From Phytophthora colocasiae (Eukaryota; Oomycota; Peronosporomycetes; Peronosporales; Peronosporaceae), in the NCBI GenBank assembly GCA_018806915.1, contig JAGKQI010000103.1, positions 868,001-932,000 of the forward strand: 64,000 nt of DNA. The letters are read 5' to 3'. The position numbers were made by a program, and so were the translations under genes. How positions within the stretch are numbered: the stretch's first letter is position 1; the number at the start of each line of letters is the position of its first letter. Shown here piece by piece: positions 1-9,878 of this stretch. The notes beneath the pieces are model-generated. The model was given only the letters and a program-made list of their open reading frames with translations, was not told the origin of the DNA and searched no databases.

Positions 1-1
1 C

Positions 2-1536
2 CGCAGTAATGATTCACGCTTCATCAATCACAGTTGTGATCCCAATAGCGTCACGCAGAAGTGGAATGTGGATGGAATGCAGCGTATCGGCATTTTTGCC
101 CGCCGCAATATTGCCCCCAACGAGGAGATCACCATTGATTACAACTTTTCGCATTTTGGCGAGGCTGCCGATTGCAAGTGTGGATCCACCGCGTGTACAG
201 GCAAAATTGGTCTCAAGCGTTCGCAAATGCCGTCGTTCAATCCTCGAGTGGTGGGCACTGCGAAGGCTAAAAAGCAGGTGCCTGTGGATGAGGAGCCGCC
301 TGAGCTTAAACGTCCTGTTCACTTGTCCTCGCTGGCACTGCTCAAGAGTTCTCAGATGGATGATAGCTGGTTGGATTATTACGGGTTCAAAAATCGTCGA
401 TTGTTCCTCAGCCATCGACTACGCAGCCCCACTCAGAAGGATGGCAACGAAGTCAACAACACAGAAGCTCGTCCTAGTCCACCATCAAGTAGACCAGCCT
501 CAGAGTGCTCCATGACAACTGAGGAAGACGTATCACTTACACCTCCACAAGGTGCACAGAGCAATCCGATCGAAAAGAAGCCACGCAAAAGCAACTGGTA
601 TGAGAAAGTCATAGCGGGCGAACACCTGCCTGAAATGAGAACACTACATAGCTATATCTGCGGAGGCAAGTCGGATTGGACAGCAGACCTTACAGGAGAG
701 GTGTCGGGTTTCGCTCTAATGGTTGAGTCCCCTTCACCAGTCAAGAAAAGAGGACCAGGTCGCCCGCCAAAGAAACGTGGTCGTCCTCAAAAGCTGATGC
801 CTGTATCGACTCAGCCAAAGCGTATTCCCCGTGGAACAAAGCTTATCCGCACACGGTTGAGCCTCCCGAAGGCACGAGCACAGGTTATTAACGAACTTGA
901 AGCTTTTGCAAATGGTAAATCGAAGTGGAACAAGCGCATCCCATCGTCCAGCACTATCGACCCTGACCGTATTCACCGCCTCATCGATCGCGTCAATGGC
1001 AAGCAGATCTTCGTAAACACTGATCAGGTAAGTTCCTTTGCGTCATCTTCTGTGCTAGACTACAGTTCTCTAACCCTTGTTGGCGTTCGTTGTAGAACGA
1101 CTTGAACGAAGATGCCTGCTTCCGCTGTGGCCTAGCCGGCGAACTCATTTGCTGTGATGGCTGCCCTGCTGCCTTCCATCTCAACTGTACAAACCTTGCC
1201 ATGGTCCCCCCTGATGGAATCCCATGGTTTTGCTCCGAGTGCACAAACCCCAAGCATCTTCAGAAAGCTTCGGAGACGTCTGAAAGCGATATCGTCACTG
1301 CAAGAGGCACAAGGAGCAGTGGTCGCACCAAACAAACCGACTACACCGGCCGCCACCTACGCACGCACGCGGCACACCAAGTTCCCAGTCTCATGAAGAT
1401 GTTGCATGTTCCAGTGACTCGCACCAAGCGCCGCTACAAGAAGCGGCATAAAGCGACAGATCGCTCCTACCGTGAGCTGGAGCACATGCCATTGCCCGTG
1501 TGGAACGAGAGTGACGAGAGCGAAACCGAGGATTAG
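2..1536 (+). CDS. SET-domain histone lysine methyltransferase with AT-hooks and PHD finger (5' end outside window)
   Basis: This is the 3' part of a chromatin lysine methyltransferase. The open frame enters from the left edge, so no start is visible. Exons are 2..1027 and 1096..1536, separated by a 68-nt intron (GTAAGT...TGTAG). The first residues hold the end of a SET domain: RFINHSC followed by EEITIDYNF, which are the cofactor-pocket NHSC and the catalytic-tyrosine strand. A post-SET cysteine cluster, CKCGSTACTG, follows. About 200 residues on there are two AT-hook cores (KRGPGRPPKKRGRP) for minor-groove DNA binding. After the intron comes a PHD finger (CFRCGLAGELICCDGCP ... WFCSEC), then a basic tail. 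Post-SET plus a C-terminal PHD resembles the NSD/ASH1 class, which acts on H3K36. The substrate assignment is inference because the AWS region lies outside the window. Confidence 0.88.
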
Positions 1537-1669
1537 GTTGATTCAAAGCGACCCATTTCCATTCGGACATTTCCCAGAGCTGTTGATACCTGTAGTTTGG
1601 CTAAGCTCTGCGCCTAGAAAATGATGAAAAGTAATACTCTTGTTTTGTTGAAAAGAACGCAAATGGTGA

Positions 1670-2022
1670 CTATTGGTTATAGAGTTTAGCCGGCACGGGG
1701 CCTTCCACGCGGTCCTTCAGGAACGCCTCACTATCTTCTTTAGCTCGCTGAATCACAGCCACAGTTAAAACATTGCCCCATTAGTTTGATCTTCAATTAA
1801 TGATCGTACCTTGATGGAAGTGACGAGAGCAGCGTAGGGGCCTGTCGACTTGAGTTCCGGCATCGGTTTTCCACCGTCCATCTTCCCCGAGTACGAGTGA
1901 TTAAGCTGTTCCTCTCCAGACGGCGGTGCGTACTCATTAGAAGCGTCAGAGGCGCTGGGGAAGCTCTCGAACGAGTGCACCACTTCCCCGTGGAACTTGT
2001 ACGTCGCCTTCATGCCACTCAT
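1670..2022 (-). CDS. Small protein resembling the KEOPS/EKC subunit Gon7
   Basis: A two-exon gene encoding about 96 residues: exons 2022..1810 and 1747..1670, with a 62-nt intron (GTACGA...TTCAG). The start chosen is ATG at 2022, in MSGMKATYKF; an upstream acceptor-like TTTAG means an earlier exon cannot be excluded. The central APPSGEEQLNHSY and the terminal helix ALVTSIKRAKEDSEAFLKDR follow the fungal Gon7 pattern: a Y-x-A/S-P-x-G-E strand, then a helix ending in D-x-x-x-F-L-x-x-R/K-M/V-E. Gon7 caps the Pcc1 subunit of KEOPS, which makes the tRNA t6A modification. The family is very divergent and the match is by eye, so function is tentative. It is transcribed divergently from the gene at 2104, with an 81-bp gap. 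Confidence 0.45.
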
Positions 2023-2103
2023 GTTCGCCAATTGGTACAAGAGCAGTTTATGATGCCACTAAAGTGTAAAAATTGTCTATTTCACACTTATCGATTTGCC
2101 ATA
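2023..2103. promoter_or_regulatory. 81-bp divergent intergenic promoter region
   Basis: This is the gap between the start codons of the Gon7-like gene (minus) and the longin-like gene (plus). It must hold both core promoters and 5' leaders unless either gene has an unseen upstream exon. It is AT-rich from 2050 on; no TATA box or clear initiator was recognised. Confidence 0.4.
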
Positions 2104-2818
2104 ATGAACGTACTGCTGGGCGAGTTGCGCATGGTCAAGGTGCTGCATCAGCAGTCAGGCGTATGTCTGTTCACACACCAGTGGAAATGGAACCCACAGG
2201 CACATGCGGAAGGAGTGGACGCACTCGTCATGTCCTTCACGCAGTTCGCGCGTGAGATCGATGGCGGAGGTGTGCATTTTAATATGGAGTTTTGTAAATG
2301 CTCTCTAAGTGTATGCTATTTATTAGAGGTTGTGCAGGTACATTTCGATCCAAGCAGAACCGACAAGAAAGATCGATCCGGCAGTAGCCCAATGCCTGTG
2401 AGTTCTCAATGAAGTAGAATTTTTTTCTATTACAACTCACTGATATTGATTTTACAGGCCTCAGCTGGCGGCCTCGTGATGATCTCGCTCCAAAATGAGA
2501 ATGTCCAAGCAGTTTTATTCCATGACCGGACTTCCGATGCAGCATGTGCTGCTCTCAAAGCGTTTCTGCAGCGAATTCTGCAGCGGTTCTCGGACGTATT
2601 CGAGCACGAGCTGGAGCAATTACAACCTCAGTTGCAGGCGAGTGCAACACCCACAGTTGAAGAGGTTCGTTGACGATGGTCCAGACGTACAACTGAAAAT
2701 TTGACTTTGTTTCTTTTGGTGTTATTTGCAGCGTGAAGCCGTTGAAGCCCCATTCCGGAGGTTTGAAACAGAGCTGGACAACCAATTGATACCCAATGGC
2801 GACCTCAGTTTGCAATGA
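2104..2818 (+). CDS. Unrecognised small protein with a longin/roadblock-like pattern
   Basis: A four-exon model starting at ATG 2104: 2104..2271, 2338..2397, 2458..2664 and 2732..2818, about 173 residues. The first intron (2272..2337, 66 nt, weak GTGCAT donor) is divisible by three, so retention would also stay open. Introns 2 and 3 are firmer at their acceptors (TTTACAG, TTTGCAG). The N-terminus (VKVLHQQSGVCLFTHQW ... ALVMSFTQFAREIDGG), a strand reading GGLVMISLQNENVQAVLFHD, and a long helix ending ILQRFSDVFEHEL give a beta-alpha-beta-beta-helix order. That is how longin-like sensor domains of trafficking proteins are built. The family is not identified; the longin reading is inference from the residue pattern. 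Confidence 0.55.
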
Positions 2819-2983
2819 GCAGGAAATCGTCAACTATTTTTTTTTTCATTCACAGAATACATTTCCCTACTGTACGCAACCCAAACTCACCAGATTAGGC
2901 ATCGGACTGCGATTCCCACTACATGTACTCCCAGATTCGAGTAAATAAAATATGTCTCTGTCGTTTTAAAGTAGAAGTAGCTG

Positions 2984-5900
2984 CTAGTCCAATACGCTCT
3001 TCCTGTGTCTCTCTCCAATCTCTGAAGGCTTGTCTCCTGTTGTGAACCCCCAGAGCTCAACTTGAACACAAGAAAACTCTTGCGAAGTTGTCAAAGGAGG
3101 CGAGTTGAACGTCTCGCATGCACCAGTTGACCCTCTCGATAGATCACAATCCTGACAGGTAAACAAAAAGTCAGAATGGAAATTACATACAGAATTCAAG
3201 AAATACGCCAAATGACCCACCAAGAACAAGCCGAAGCTGCCTCCACCTCCCATAATCAACGACTCGTCCGAGCACAGCATGAAATAACTGTTTTTGCGGC
3301 TCCATTGGTACTTCACAAACCCGCCCGCAGCATTTTGGTTTGCAAAGGAAAATAAAAACGATTCACCAGTTCCGTAATAATGGAACGCTCGATGCCATTC
3401 GTCTGAAGCGAAGCCGCCAAACACATTTTCCTCGGCATCCTTGATTACCAAAAGCGTCGGACTCTGCTTCTTTGCGAGAATTAGCAGTGTCTCCAATGAC
3501 GATCCATTGGCCTCGACACTGTAGATTCGGAACCATCGGCACAGTTGACTTGTAATCGGCAATGCATGATCAATGTAAGCGATATGGTCTAGTGTCAGAA
3601 TGCTCGATGTATCCATCAGTTTCCCCTTGTAATCGTCTGGTTTGAAATCGAAAGAAGGTTTCTTCTTCGAGTAGCGCAATGGAGGCGACAAAAGCGATGG
3701 ATCGGCGAGTGCAGCGATGCGAAGTGCTTCGTCTTCCACGAGACCTCCTTGCTCCTCCAGTTCCTCTTCCTCTTCACTTTCCTCAACGTGACGTGTTCTG
3801 ATCTGTTCCCATTCCATTCGCAGGTCATTCACAGTAATTGGAGCCTTCTTCAACAATTCGTTCATAATTCCTTCAGTCTCAGTTATTACCCGAGTAAAAG
3901 ACGCTGCCTTTGGATCAAGTTCGCTCCAAAGTTGGTCGAAAACCTGGATCATGAACATGAAAAGCTTGTTGAAGTACATTTCTTCATCAAAGAGCTCCCA
4001 GAACGGTTCCAATGACATTGCAACAATGTCAATTTCAGGGTTCTTGGGGTTTAAGCTGTAGGCCAAACAAAATACAGTTCGTTAGCTTTCAGTTAATCCC
4101 TAGTCATACAAAGATGGAGAAGTAAAGCGTACAACAACTTCAGCAGCTTCACCAACGCCTCGCAAATAGATGATGCCACTAGCCCTGCATCATAAGACGG
4201 TAACTCGGACGGCAGAGCACGCATCTTTAGCAACGGTAGTGCATCTGGGTCGCTCTTTAACCAGTACAAAATAGATCGCAGCATCAGCACGCCCCCCTTT
4301 TCAAAATTCCCCAATATACTTGGTTTGTTGAAGCCGAATTGTTCCCAAATGCTCACAAGGTCCTGCTCTGTCGTTTCACTGGTTGTAGGAGAAGATGCTC
4401 CACTACTGGTGGTACTGGTTGGGGGCGTCGCAGTTGTTAGCCCCAGCAAATCCAGCTCCAAGGTTACTGCACCGGTAGTCTGAGATTCATTGTCGAGGGC
4501 GTCGGACTTTGGGCACTCTACAGCAACAGAATCGTTTTGAACAGATTGGGATGAGATATCACCCCCTTCCAAATGCACGCGAAACAGTCGAGATATCTCG
4601 TTTACTTGTTGCCGATCCGACAAAAAGTTCATCTGTGGCTGGAGCTTCATCTGATGCGAAACCATGCGAAGGGCCTCCTTTTTCGCTTCCAAACGCTCGA
4701 GGGCATCAACAACCTGCACTCGCACATCATGAAAAATGCTAGCGTAGTGCTGGATCATCCTCTCCACTACTTGGGCACCCACTGCGGCGTATCTTACGTC
4801 TTGATACTGAGAATGGGTCCTACCACGCGGACGTTCAGATGGCAACCCATTCCCTGCGTCTTTCCTGAAGGCAATGACAGGAGCTAAAATACTAGAGGCT
4901 GTTAAAACATCCACTCCGTTATGTTCTGAATGTTCCGGCTGCTGCAAGAAGTTCATAAGATTCATCACTCTCTTCAACACAATTTGGCAATGCGCAGGTA
5001 GATCGTTCACCAAGCACGTGATATTGCGCACACTGGCGTCCTCATCACGTAGTTGCCCAGCAGCCACGAACGCGTCGTATTTGTCATCCGTCACCAAAGA
5101 GTCTGGTAAGTTCTTCAAAAAATCCAAGAGCAGCGCGCCAGCACATTGTGGATCCAGGTCCTTCGGTACCGACCCTTCCGTCTCCACAATCTCTCGGAGC
5201 TGGTTTAGACGAATGCTCAGCACTGTAGTTCGAAATAAGCGTGGTGTTTCCGGGTTTTGTCTTAAAATCGCAACACAATCGTCCACAATGTTCGGGAGCG
5301 CTAGTAGGGGATCAATCAAAGCGTAGCGACTGTGGTACGGGTTTTTCGAAAGCGACGCTAGACTAACCCCGAACACATACTGCCAAGGCTTAATGCCTTT
5401 GAGACGGTGTGGGAATAAAGCTGAAGGTAACTGGATCACTTCTTCCTCTTCTTCATCTGCAACCGTCACTGCACTTTGGATTTCCAGGTCTTTTGCGTCC
5501 TCCAACTCTGTTAGCACAGGTTCGACCTCTTGAAGTGGTAAGAATGACCCAGCTCTAGAAGGTGACACCCCTACCGCCGCAGCGATGTCTGCGTCCGTAA
5601 TAGTAGAAACCATTTCCCCGGTAGTACCCTCAACAACAGGTTCTGTTACTTCGGTCAATTCCACGGGTTCCGGCACATGAAACGCGTCACCGCTCACTTC
5701 AATAGCAAAGTGCACTTCACGAAGTGCTATAACCAGCTCAAGAAACAAACCCAATCCTTCCGAACAGCGAACAAGTGACCACTCCTCGTAGTTGTTGCGG
5801 ATCAAGTGTTCGCACGCCATGGAGAAGATCATCTATCACACACGAGTTGTAAGCTGCCAACATACCCAACAAGACACAAATTGACATTCTTACCATGATA

Positions 5901-6580
5901 CTCGACTCAATAGTGTGGTTGTTCAGCGCAATCTTGAGCCAGCAGCGCGATTTCCCTACATCGGTCTGTCAGAATCACAGCACACGCGTCAAAATAACGA
6001 AACGAAAAACCTGCTCGTATAATAAAGCATCAACCAACCTCCGCTAGAAACGCAGCAGATAACACACTTTGTACTAACGTCGGCTCGTCCACAATCAGCG
6101 TGCTGGCATAAAGCACGTGCCACCAGGACGATTGCTCCTCATCAGTACGAGACTTGAGCCCCAGCACCAAACACTCCTCCAGAGCCGCACCTGACCAACA
6201 ATACAAGCATTAAAACCTCACCATTCACTTAATTCTCTCTTACTGCAACGTACACAGTTCTCCGACACAAGAGTCGCGCTCTGTCAATTGCTGTCGCTGC
6301 TCACGAGGTAGCGACGACAGCGCCAACGCTTCCTCCTGACCAATAAGCGACTGGTGTTCACTTAATTCTGCTGCGTTTTCCTTGCGTAGTACTGCCAGCG
6401 TCGCGTTCTTCAATCGCGTCTAAGGTCAAGTGCATCATATTATCAGATTGCCCGTCTCTCTCAATGCAACAGCCCCATTCCACCTACCAGCGCGTCGTAA
6501 CGCTGCTGCACGAAGGCATCACTGGCGCCGCCTTTATCCTCGTGCCGCGTGGCCAGCCATTGCGAGATCTTCCCCAGCAT
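2984..6580 (-). CDS. RhoGAP-ELMO-TLDc fusion protein
   Basis: Seven exons join in frame: 6580..6488, 6419..6254, 6190..6039, 5965..5894, 5832..4133, 4055..3221 and 3151..2984. Introns are 61-77 nt and the product is about 1061 residues. The start is the first ATG after an in-frame TAG. After a helical N-terminus, residues ~260-480 form a RhoGAP domain: RLFRTTV supplies the candidate arginine finger, then DPQCAGALLLDFLKNLPDSL and LTASSILAPVIAF. An ELMO domain follows at ~650-800 (WEQFGFNKPSILGNFEKGG ... FWELFDEEMYFNKLF), then a TLDc domain ending LIMGGGGSFGLFL/DCDLSRGST/FNSPPL/VELWGF. RhoGAPs switch off Rho-family GTPases, ELMO domains act with DOCK GEFs or as Arf GAPs, and TLDc domains bind V-ATPase. 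A membrane or actin GTPase regulator is therefore likely. It shares a 137-bp promoter with the kinase at 6718. Confidence 0.85.
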
Positions 6581-6717
6581 CTCGACGCCTCCGAACAGCT
6601 TCAGACTGATGAGCTTTAGGGGGTTCAGCTTTTGCCTCTATAAATAGAATATGATTGGCCCAAAATGGGTATACCCTTTAACGAGCATGACCCATTTTGA
6701 TCGGCGGTAGAATTATA
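6581..6717. promoter_or_regulatory. Bidirectional promoter with perfect 10-bp inverted repeat
   Basis: This 137-bp gap separates the divergent start codons of the RhoGAP-ELMO-TLDc gene and the Wee1-like kinase gene. It holds a TATA-like CTATAAATAG at about 6640-6649, an inverted CCAAT box (GATTGGCC, ~6653-6660), and a perfect inverted repeat: CAAAATGGGT at 6661-6670 and ACCCATTTTG at 6690-6699, 19 nt apart. The symmetry would suit a dimeric regulator. Confidence 0.5.
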
Positions 6718-8776
6718 ATGCCTCGAGACTTCGCGTCGCCGTCGCCCATGCGCAAGCGATCTCTGCACGCCGCGATGGAGGAGGCCTCGTCTCCACGTGT
6801 GGAAAAGACTTTGAGCTTCATGAGTAGCGACGATGACGATGAGAATGATGACGAGCAGCTCGAGAACCGCCAGAATAATGAAAATGCCGATGATACATCC
6901 AGTCAAACAATCAGTGACGCAAAAACGAAGGCAAATGAGGGAACCTTTCGCTACCGTACACACCGTATGGAGAGGGTGAATGTACATGCTAGACAAGACC
7001 CACCGTATCACCGACGGACGTTGCTGTCGCCTAGTAGGATCCACCAACGGCGATCCAATTCGGAGCAGAGCACTCCGACGTCTCACAGGAGGCTGGGTCT
7101 CGCCACAAGGTTCGTTGTTGTATAGATCCAGTGAAGTTTTGATGGTTCGTACTGATGTGGATATGGTGGTAGATGTAGTAGATCGGTGTCGCCACCATGT
7201 GCGAGTCCAGCGACGTTGCTAAGTCAGAATCTTGGAGCAACGCTGTCAATGAAAAGCCCAGAGCATGTTCGGCGGCGTCTGCAATTGAAGCGGGTTGTGC
7301 TGAAGCGACTAAGCGTGGTGGATTGTCCAGTGAGGACTTTGATGCTTGTGGCTTATGAAAGATTAGTTTACTGAACTGTGAATTGTCGGACAGAATCACT
7401 TTGTTTCTTCGTTCGAGGGCTTGCAAGTCATTCGTTGGCTCGGAGCAGGTGTATCAGCAGAAGTTTTCAAGGTACAGTGTTCACCGACTTCTAAGTGAAT
7501 GAATAACATTCTGTTGGCCAATTTGTGTAACGTAGGTCCGAGATCCAAATGGTGGAGCGCTTTTCGCGGTAAAGAAATCAAAGCAAGCAGTGCGAAACGA
7601 TCGAGAACGGTACAGTAGTGTGATTCTCAGTGAACTATGTTTGATAACTGTCTGTCCGTCTTTATTGACTCTAAACGTGCACTCACAGAGATCTCTGGGC
7701 CCAAGAAATTGCCGTCCTAGAAAAGTTGGCATCGTCAGAGAGCAACTTTGACAATGTCGTGCGATATTACCAAGCTTGGCAGGAAAACGGTACTTCTTTT
7801 CCTAAATCTTGCCCACAAGCAAGCATTTCTGTACTGATACGGAAGCCTTTTCTGATTATTAACGTTGTTTGTAGGTTTTTTCTTCTTGCAAATGGATCTA
7901 TGCGAAGGTGGCACGTTGCTAGACTTTATTACGACGCGCAACCGTGAGGTTCTCCCAGAAAGCTATTTGTGGGGAATTCTGAGGGATGTTGCAACTGGGC
8001 TAAAAGTACTCCATGAGAACGGCATCGTTCACCTGGACATCAAGCCTGACAACATATTTATCACCGAAGACGGCCGGCTAAAGATTGGAGACTTTGGGAT
8101 GGCTGGGAAAGTAACCAAAGCATCGAGCAAAATTGGTGAACTCGAAGGAGATGCGAAGTATATGGCCAAGGAGCTACTTTCCAGTGCCGACCGACTTCCA
8201 TCGGCAGACGTTTTCTGTCTAGGTAGCGTGGAGCATCTTGAGGTAATTTTTCTGGGAGGTGAACGTACTCAGACGACTTTTTTGTGTGGTGATGCAGGTA
8301 TTATGATGCTGGAGATTGCCACAGGAATACCCTTGCCAGCGGCTGGGAAACAGTGGCACGACCTTCGAGATGGACAATTGCCTTCTTTTGGTCCAGAATA
8401 CTCGGAGCAACTCTGCAACACAATTCGCCAGGTACCGAACCGATGTCTCTTGTGTACAGCACTTTGTAGTTGTTGCTAACATAACTGCTTTAAACGCAAA
8501 GATGATGCATTCCACTGCAGCAAACAGACCAAATGCAAGCGACATACTGAAGACCTCGCATGTGCAGAATGCTACCAATTCTGCGACTCTAATCCAGGAG
8601 GTACGTTTTGTTTTGTTTCACTATCGTTTCAATGCCGATAAACTAACAATTCCATATCCTTTTAGCACGCATTGAAGCAAAAGCTGGTCGTGCCTACAAG
8701 AGCGCGGAACAGTACAAGTCGATCGGCCAGAAACAGCCAGCAGACTCCACACAAAAGCCGCCTCTCAGTGCCCTAA
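6718..8776 (+). CDS. Wee1/Myt1-type protein kinase
   Basis: Nine exons: 6718..7109, 7182..7329, 7394..7471, 7536..7609, 7689..7789, 7875..8222, 8298..8431, 8502..8600 and 8666..8776. The product is about 494 residues. The N-terminal ~190 residues are low complexity, with an acidic stretch (SSDDDDENDDEQ) and several SP/TP sites. The kinase domain follows: glycine loop WLGAGVSAEVFK, lysine strand GGALFAVKKS, NVVRYYQAW, MDLCEGGTLLDFI, catalytic loop HLDIKPDNIF, DFG in KIGDFGMAG, and activation segment EGDAKYMAKELL. The H-x-DIKPxNIF loop and EGDxxYMAxELL are hallmarks of Wee1/Myt1 kinases, which phosphorylate CDK1 near its glycine loop and delay mitosis. Whether it is Wee1 (nuclear) or Myt1 (membrane) is open; no membrane segment was seen. 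The terminal acceptors of exons 2 and 8 are the weakest calls. Confidence 0.85.
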
Positions 8777-8805
8777 AAAACGTCCACCAAAATGTCCTCC
8801 AACTG

Positions 8806-8813
8806 TGTACATA
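8806..8813 (+). promoter_or_regulatory. Pumilio response element (TGTACATA) after the Wee1-like kinase stop
   Basis: TGTACATA lies 30 nt past the kinase stop codon and matches the UGUANAUA consensus bound by canonical PUF proteins. The PUF protein encoded at 19931 has the recognition residues for that sequence. One such octamer can occur by chance in a short 3' region, so this is suggestive only. Confidence 0.35.
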
Positions 8814-8820
8814 ACAAAAA

Positions 8821-8868
8821 TTAACCGGTCCAATTCTTACCCTATCCCTTAACCGCCACAATTAACCG
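8821..8868 (+). repeat. Three copies of TTAACCG upstream of RPL26
   Basis: TTAACCG occurs at 8821-8827, 8849-8855 and 8862-8868 in the 180-bp gap before the RPL26 leader exon. A cluster of three heptamers in 48 bp at a ribosomal-protein promoter could be a transcription-factor array. No family is assigned. Confidence 0.35.
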
Positions 8869-8954
8869 TCAAAATTGACCTCTATCTTGGTTGGCTTCCA
8901 GGCCCCGACATCATTGCGAAGCGTCCAGTATCTCTTTTCTTACGTGATAACAAG

Positions 8955-9655
8955 AGTACGTCTTCTTGTGTCTTGATTTTTTTTAAAGAAAATGCATAAT
9001 TCCTTACGCGAAATGTATGATGTGAATGAACAGTGAAGTTCAACTCGACCGTGTCCTCGTCGCGCCGCAAAAGCCGTAAGGCCCACTTCGGCGCCCACTC
9101 GACCCAGCGTCGTGTGCTCATGAGCGCGCCTCTGTCCAAGGAGCTGCAGAACAAGTACAATGTAAGTTAGTACACTGGTACTTTCAGCGCTGTAAGTCCA
9201 TGTCAGAAACTCATTGCGAGTCTGGCACTTCATGGCATCGCCTGAACCGTAAGTGTCGACTCCTATTTACAGGACGACAGCTACAGCTACTACCAATCTC
9301 CAGGTATGTTCAAAAGGGACAGTTGGCTCATGATTTCTTTCTCTTTCAGGTCCGCAGCCTGCCTATCCGCAAGGAGGACGAGGTCATGATCGTGCGTGGC
9401 TCGCAGAAGTCCCGTGAGGGCCGCGTCACCGCTGTGTACCGCAAGAAGTTCGTCATTCACGTCGAGCGTGTGGTGCGCGAGAAGGCCAACGGCGCCTCGG
9501 TGCCCATTGGCATTGATGCCTCCAAGGTAGTCATCACCAAGCTCAAGCTTGACAAGGACCGCAAGAAGATCCTGGAGCGCAAGAACCGCGCCGTGTCCGA
9601 GACCGAGAAGGGCAAGTTCACGGAGCAGGACGTTGCCATGGCCCAGGTCGACTAA
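8955..9655 (+). CDS. RPL26: 60S ribosomal protein L26 (uL24)
   Basis: This encodes large-subunit protein uL24/eL26 of about 144 residues, the normal eukaryotic length. The coding exons are 9034..9161 and 9350..9655. The first exon begins TGAAGTTCAAC, so the initiator A must come from an upstream leader exon that ends in A at 8955. Removing the 78-nt intron 8956..9033 (GTACGT...AACAG) creates ATG AAG TTC AAC. The protein then reads [19 protein letters not shown] ... LQNKYN / [12 protein letters not shown], with the KOW-type segment [18 protein letters not shown]. The C-terminal tail is basic, then acidic. The second intron is unusually long at 188 nt and contains extra splice sites. Bases are strongly biased to C/G at third positions, as expected for a highly expressed gene. 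Confidence 0.93.
9162..9349 (+). other. RPL26 intron 2 with nested splice sites and a 31-nt candidate poison exon
   Basis: The 188-nt intron has GTAAGT donors at 9162, 9192 and 9249. It also has a good internal acceptor (TATTTACAG, ending 9272) followed 31 nt later by a GTATGT donor at 9304. Including 9273..9303 would shift the RPL26 frame. The real final acceptor is CTCTTTCAG at 9349. Confidence 0.45.
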
Positions 9656-9878
9656 GTGCCCGGTCGCTACGTTTGTGGTTGACAAACGACTGCCATCTCG
9701 AGCATTGTTATCGTAGAGAGAAGGAAAGACACACTAAGTACGGCAGGTGCCAGCGCGTCCTGCGCTATAGCTTTATGCAGATAATGCAGATTCGTGGGGG
9801 TGTGTGGATGCTCTCCATCTCCCTGGCATTTTGCCTACATCAAATTATCGTTTATTGTCGTTATGATGTGTTTTAGCT

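Noticed and set aside
9290..9685. Minus-strand open frame of 131 codons over RPL26
   Set aside because: It is the mirror of a strongly biased ribosomal-protein exon; such shadows are expected.
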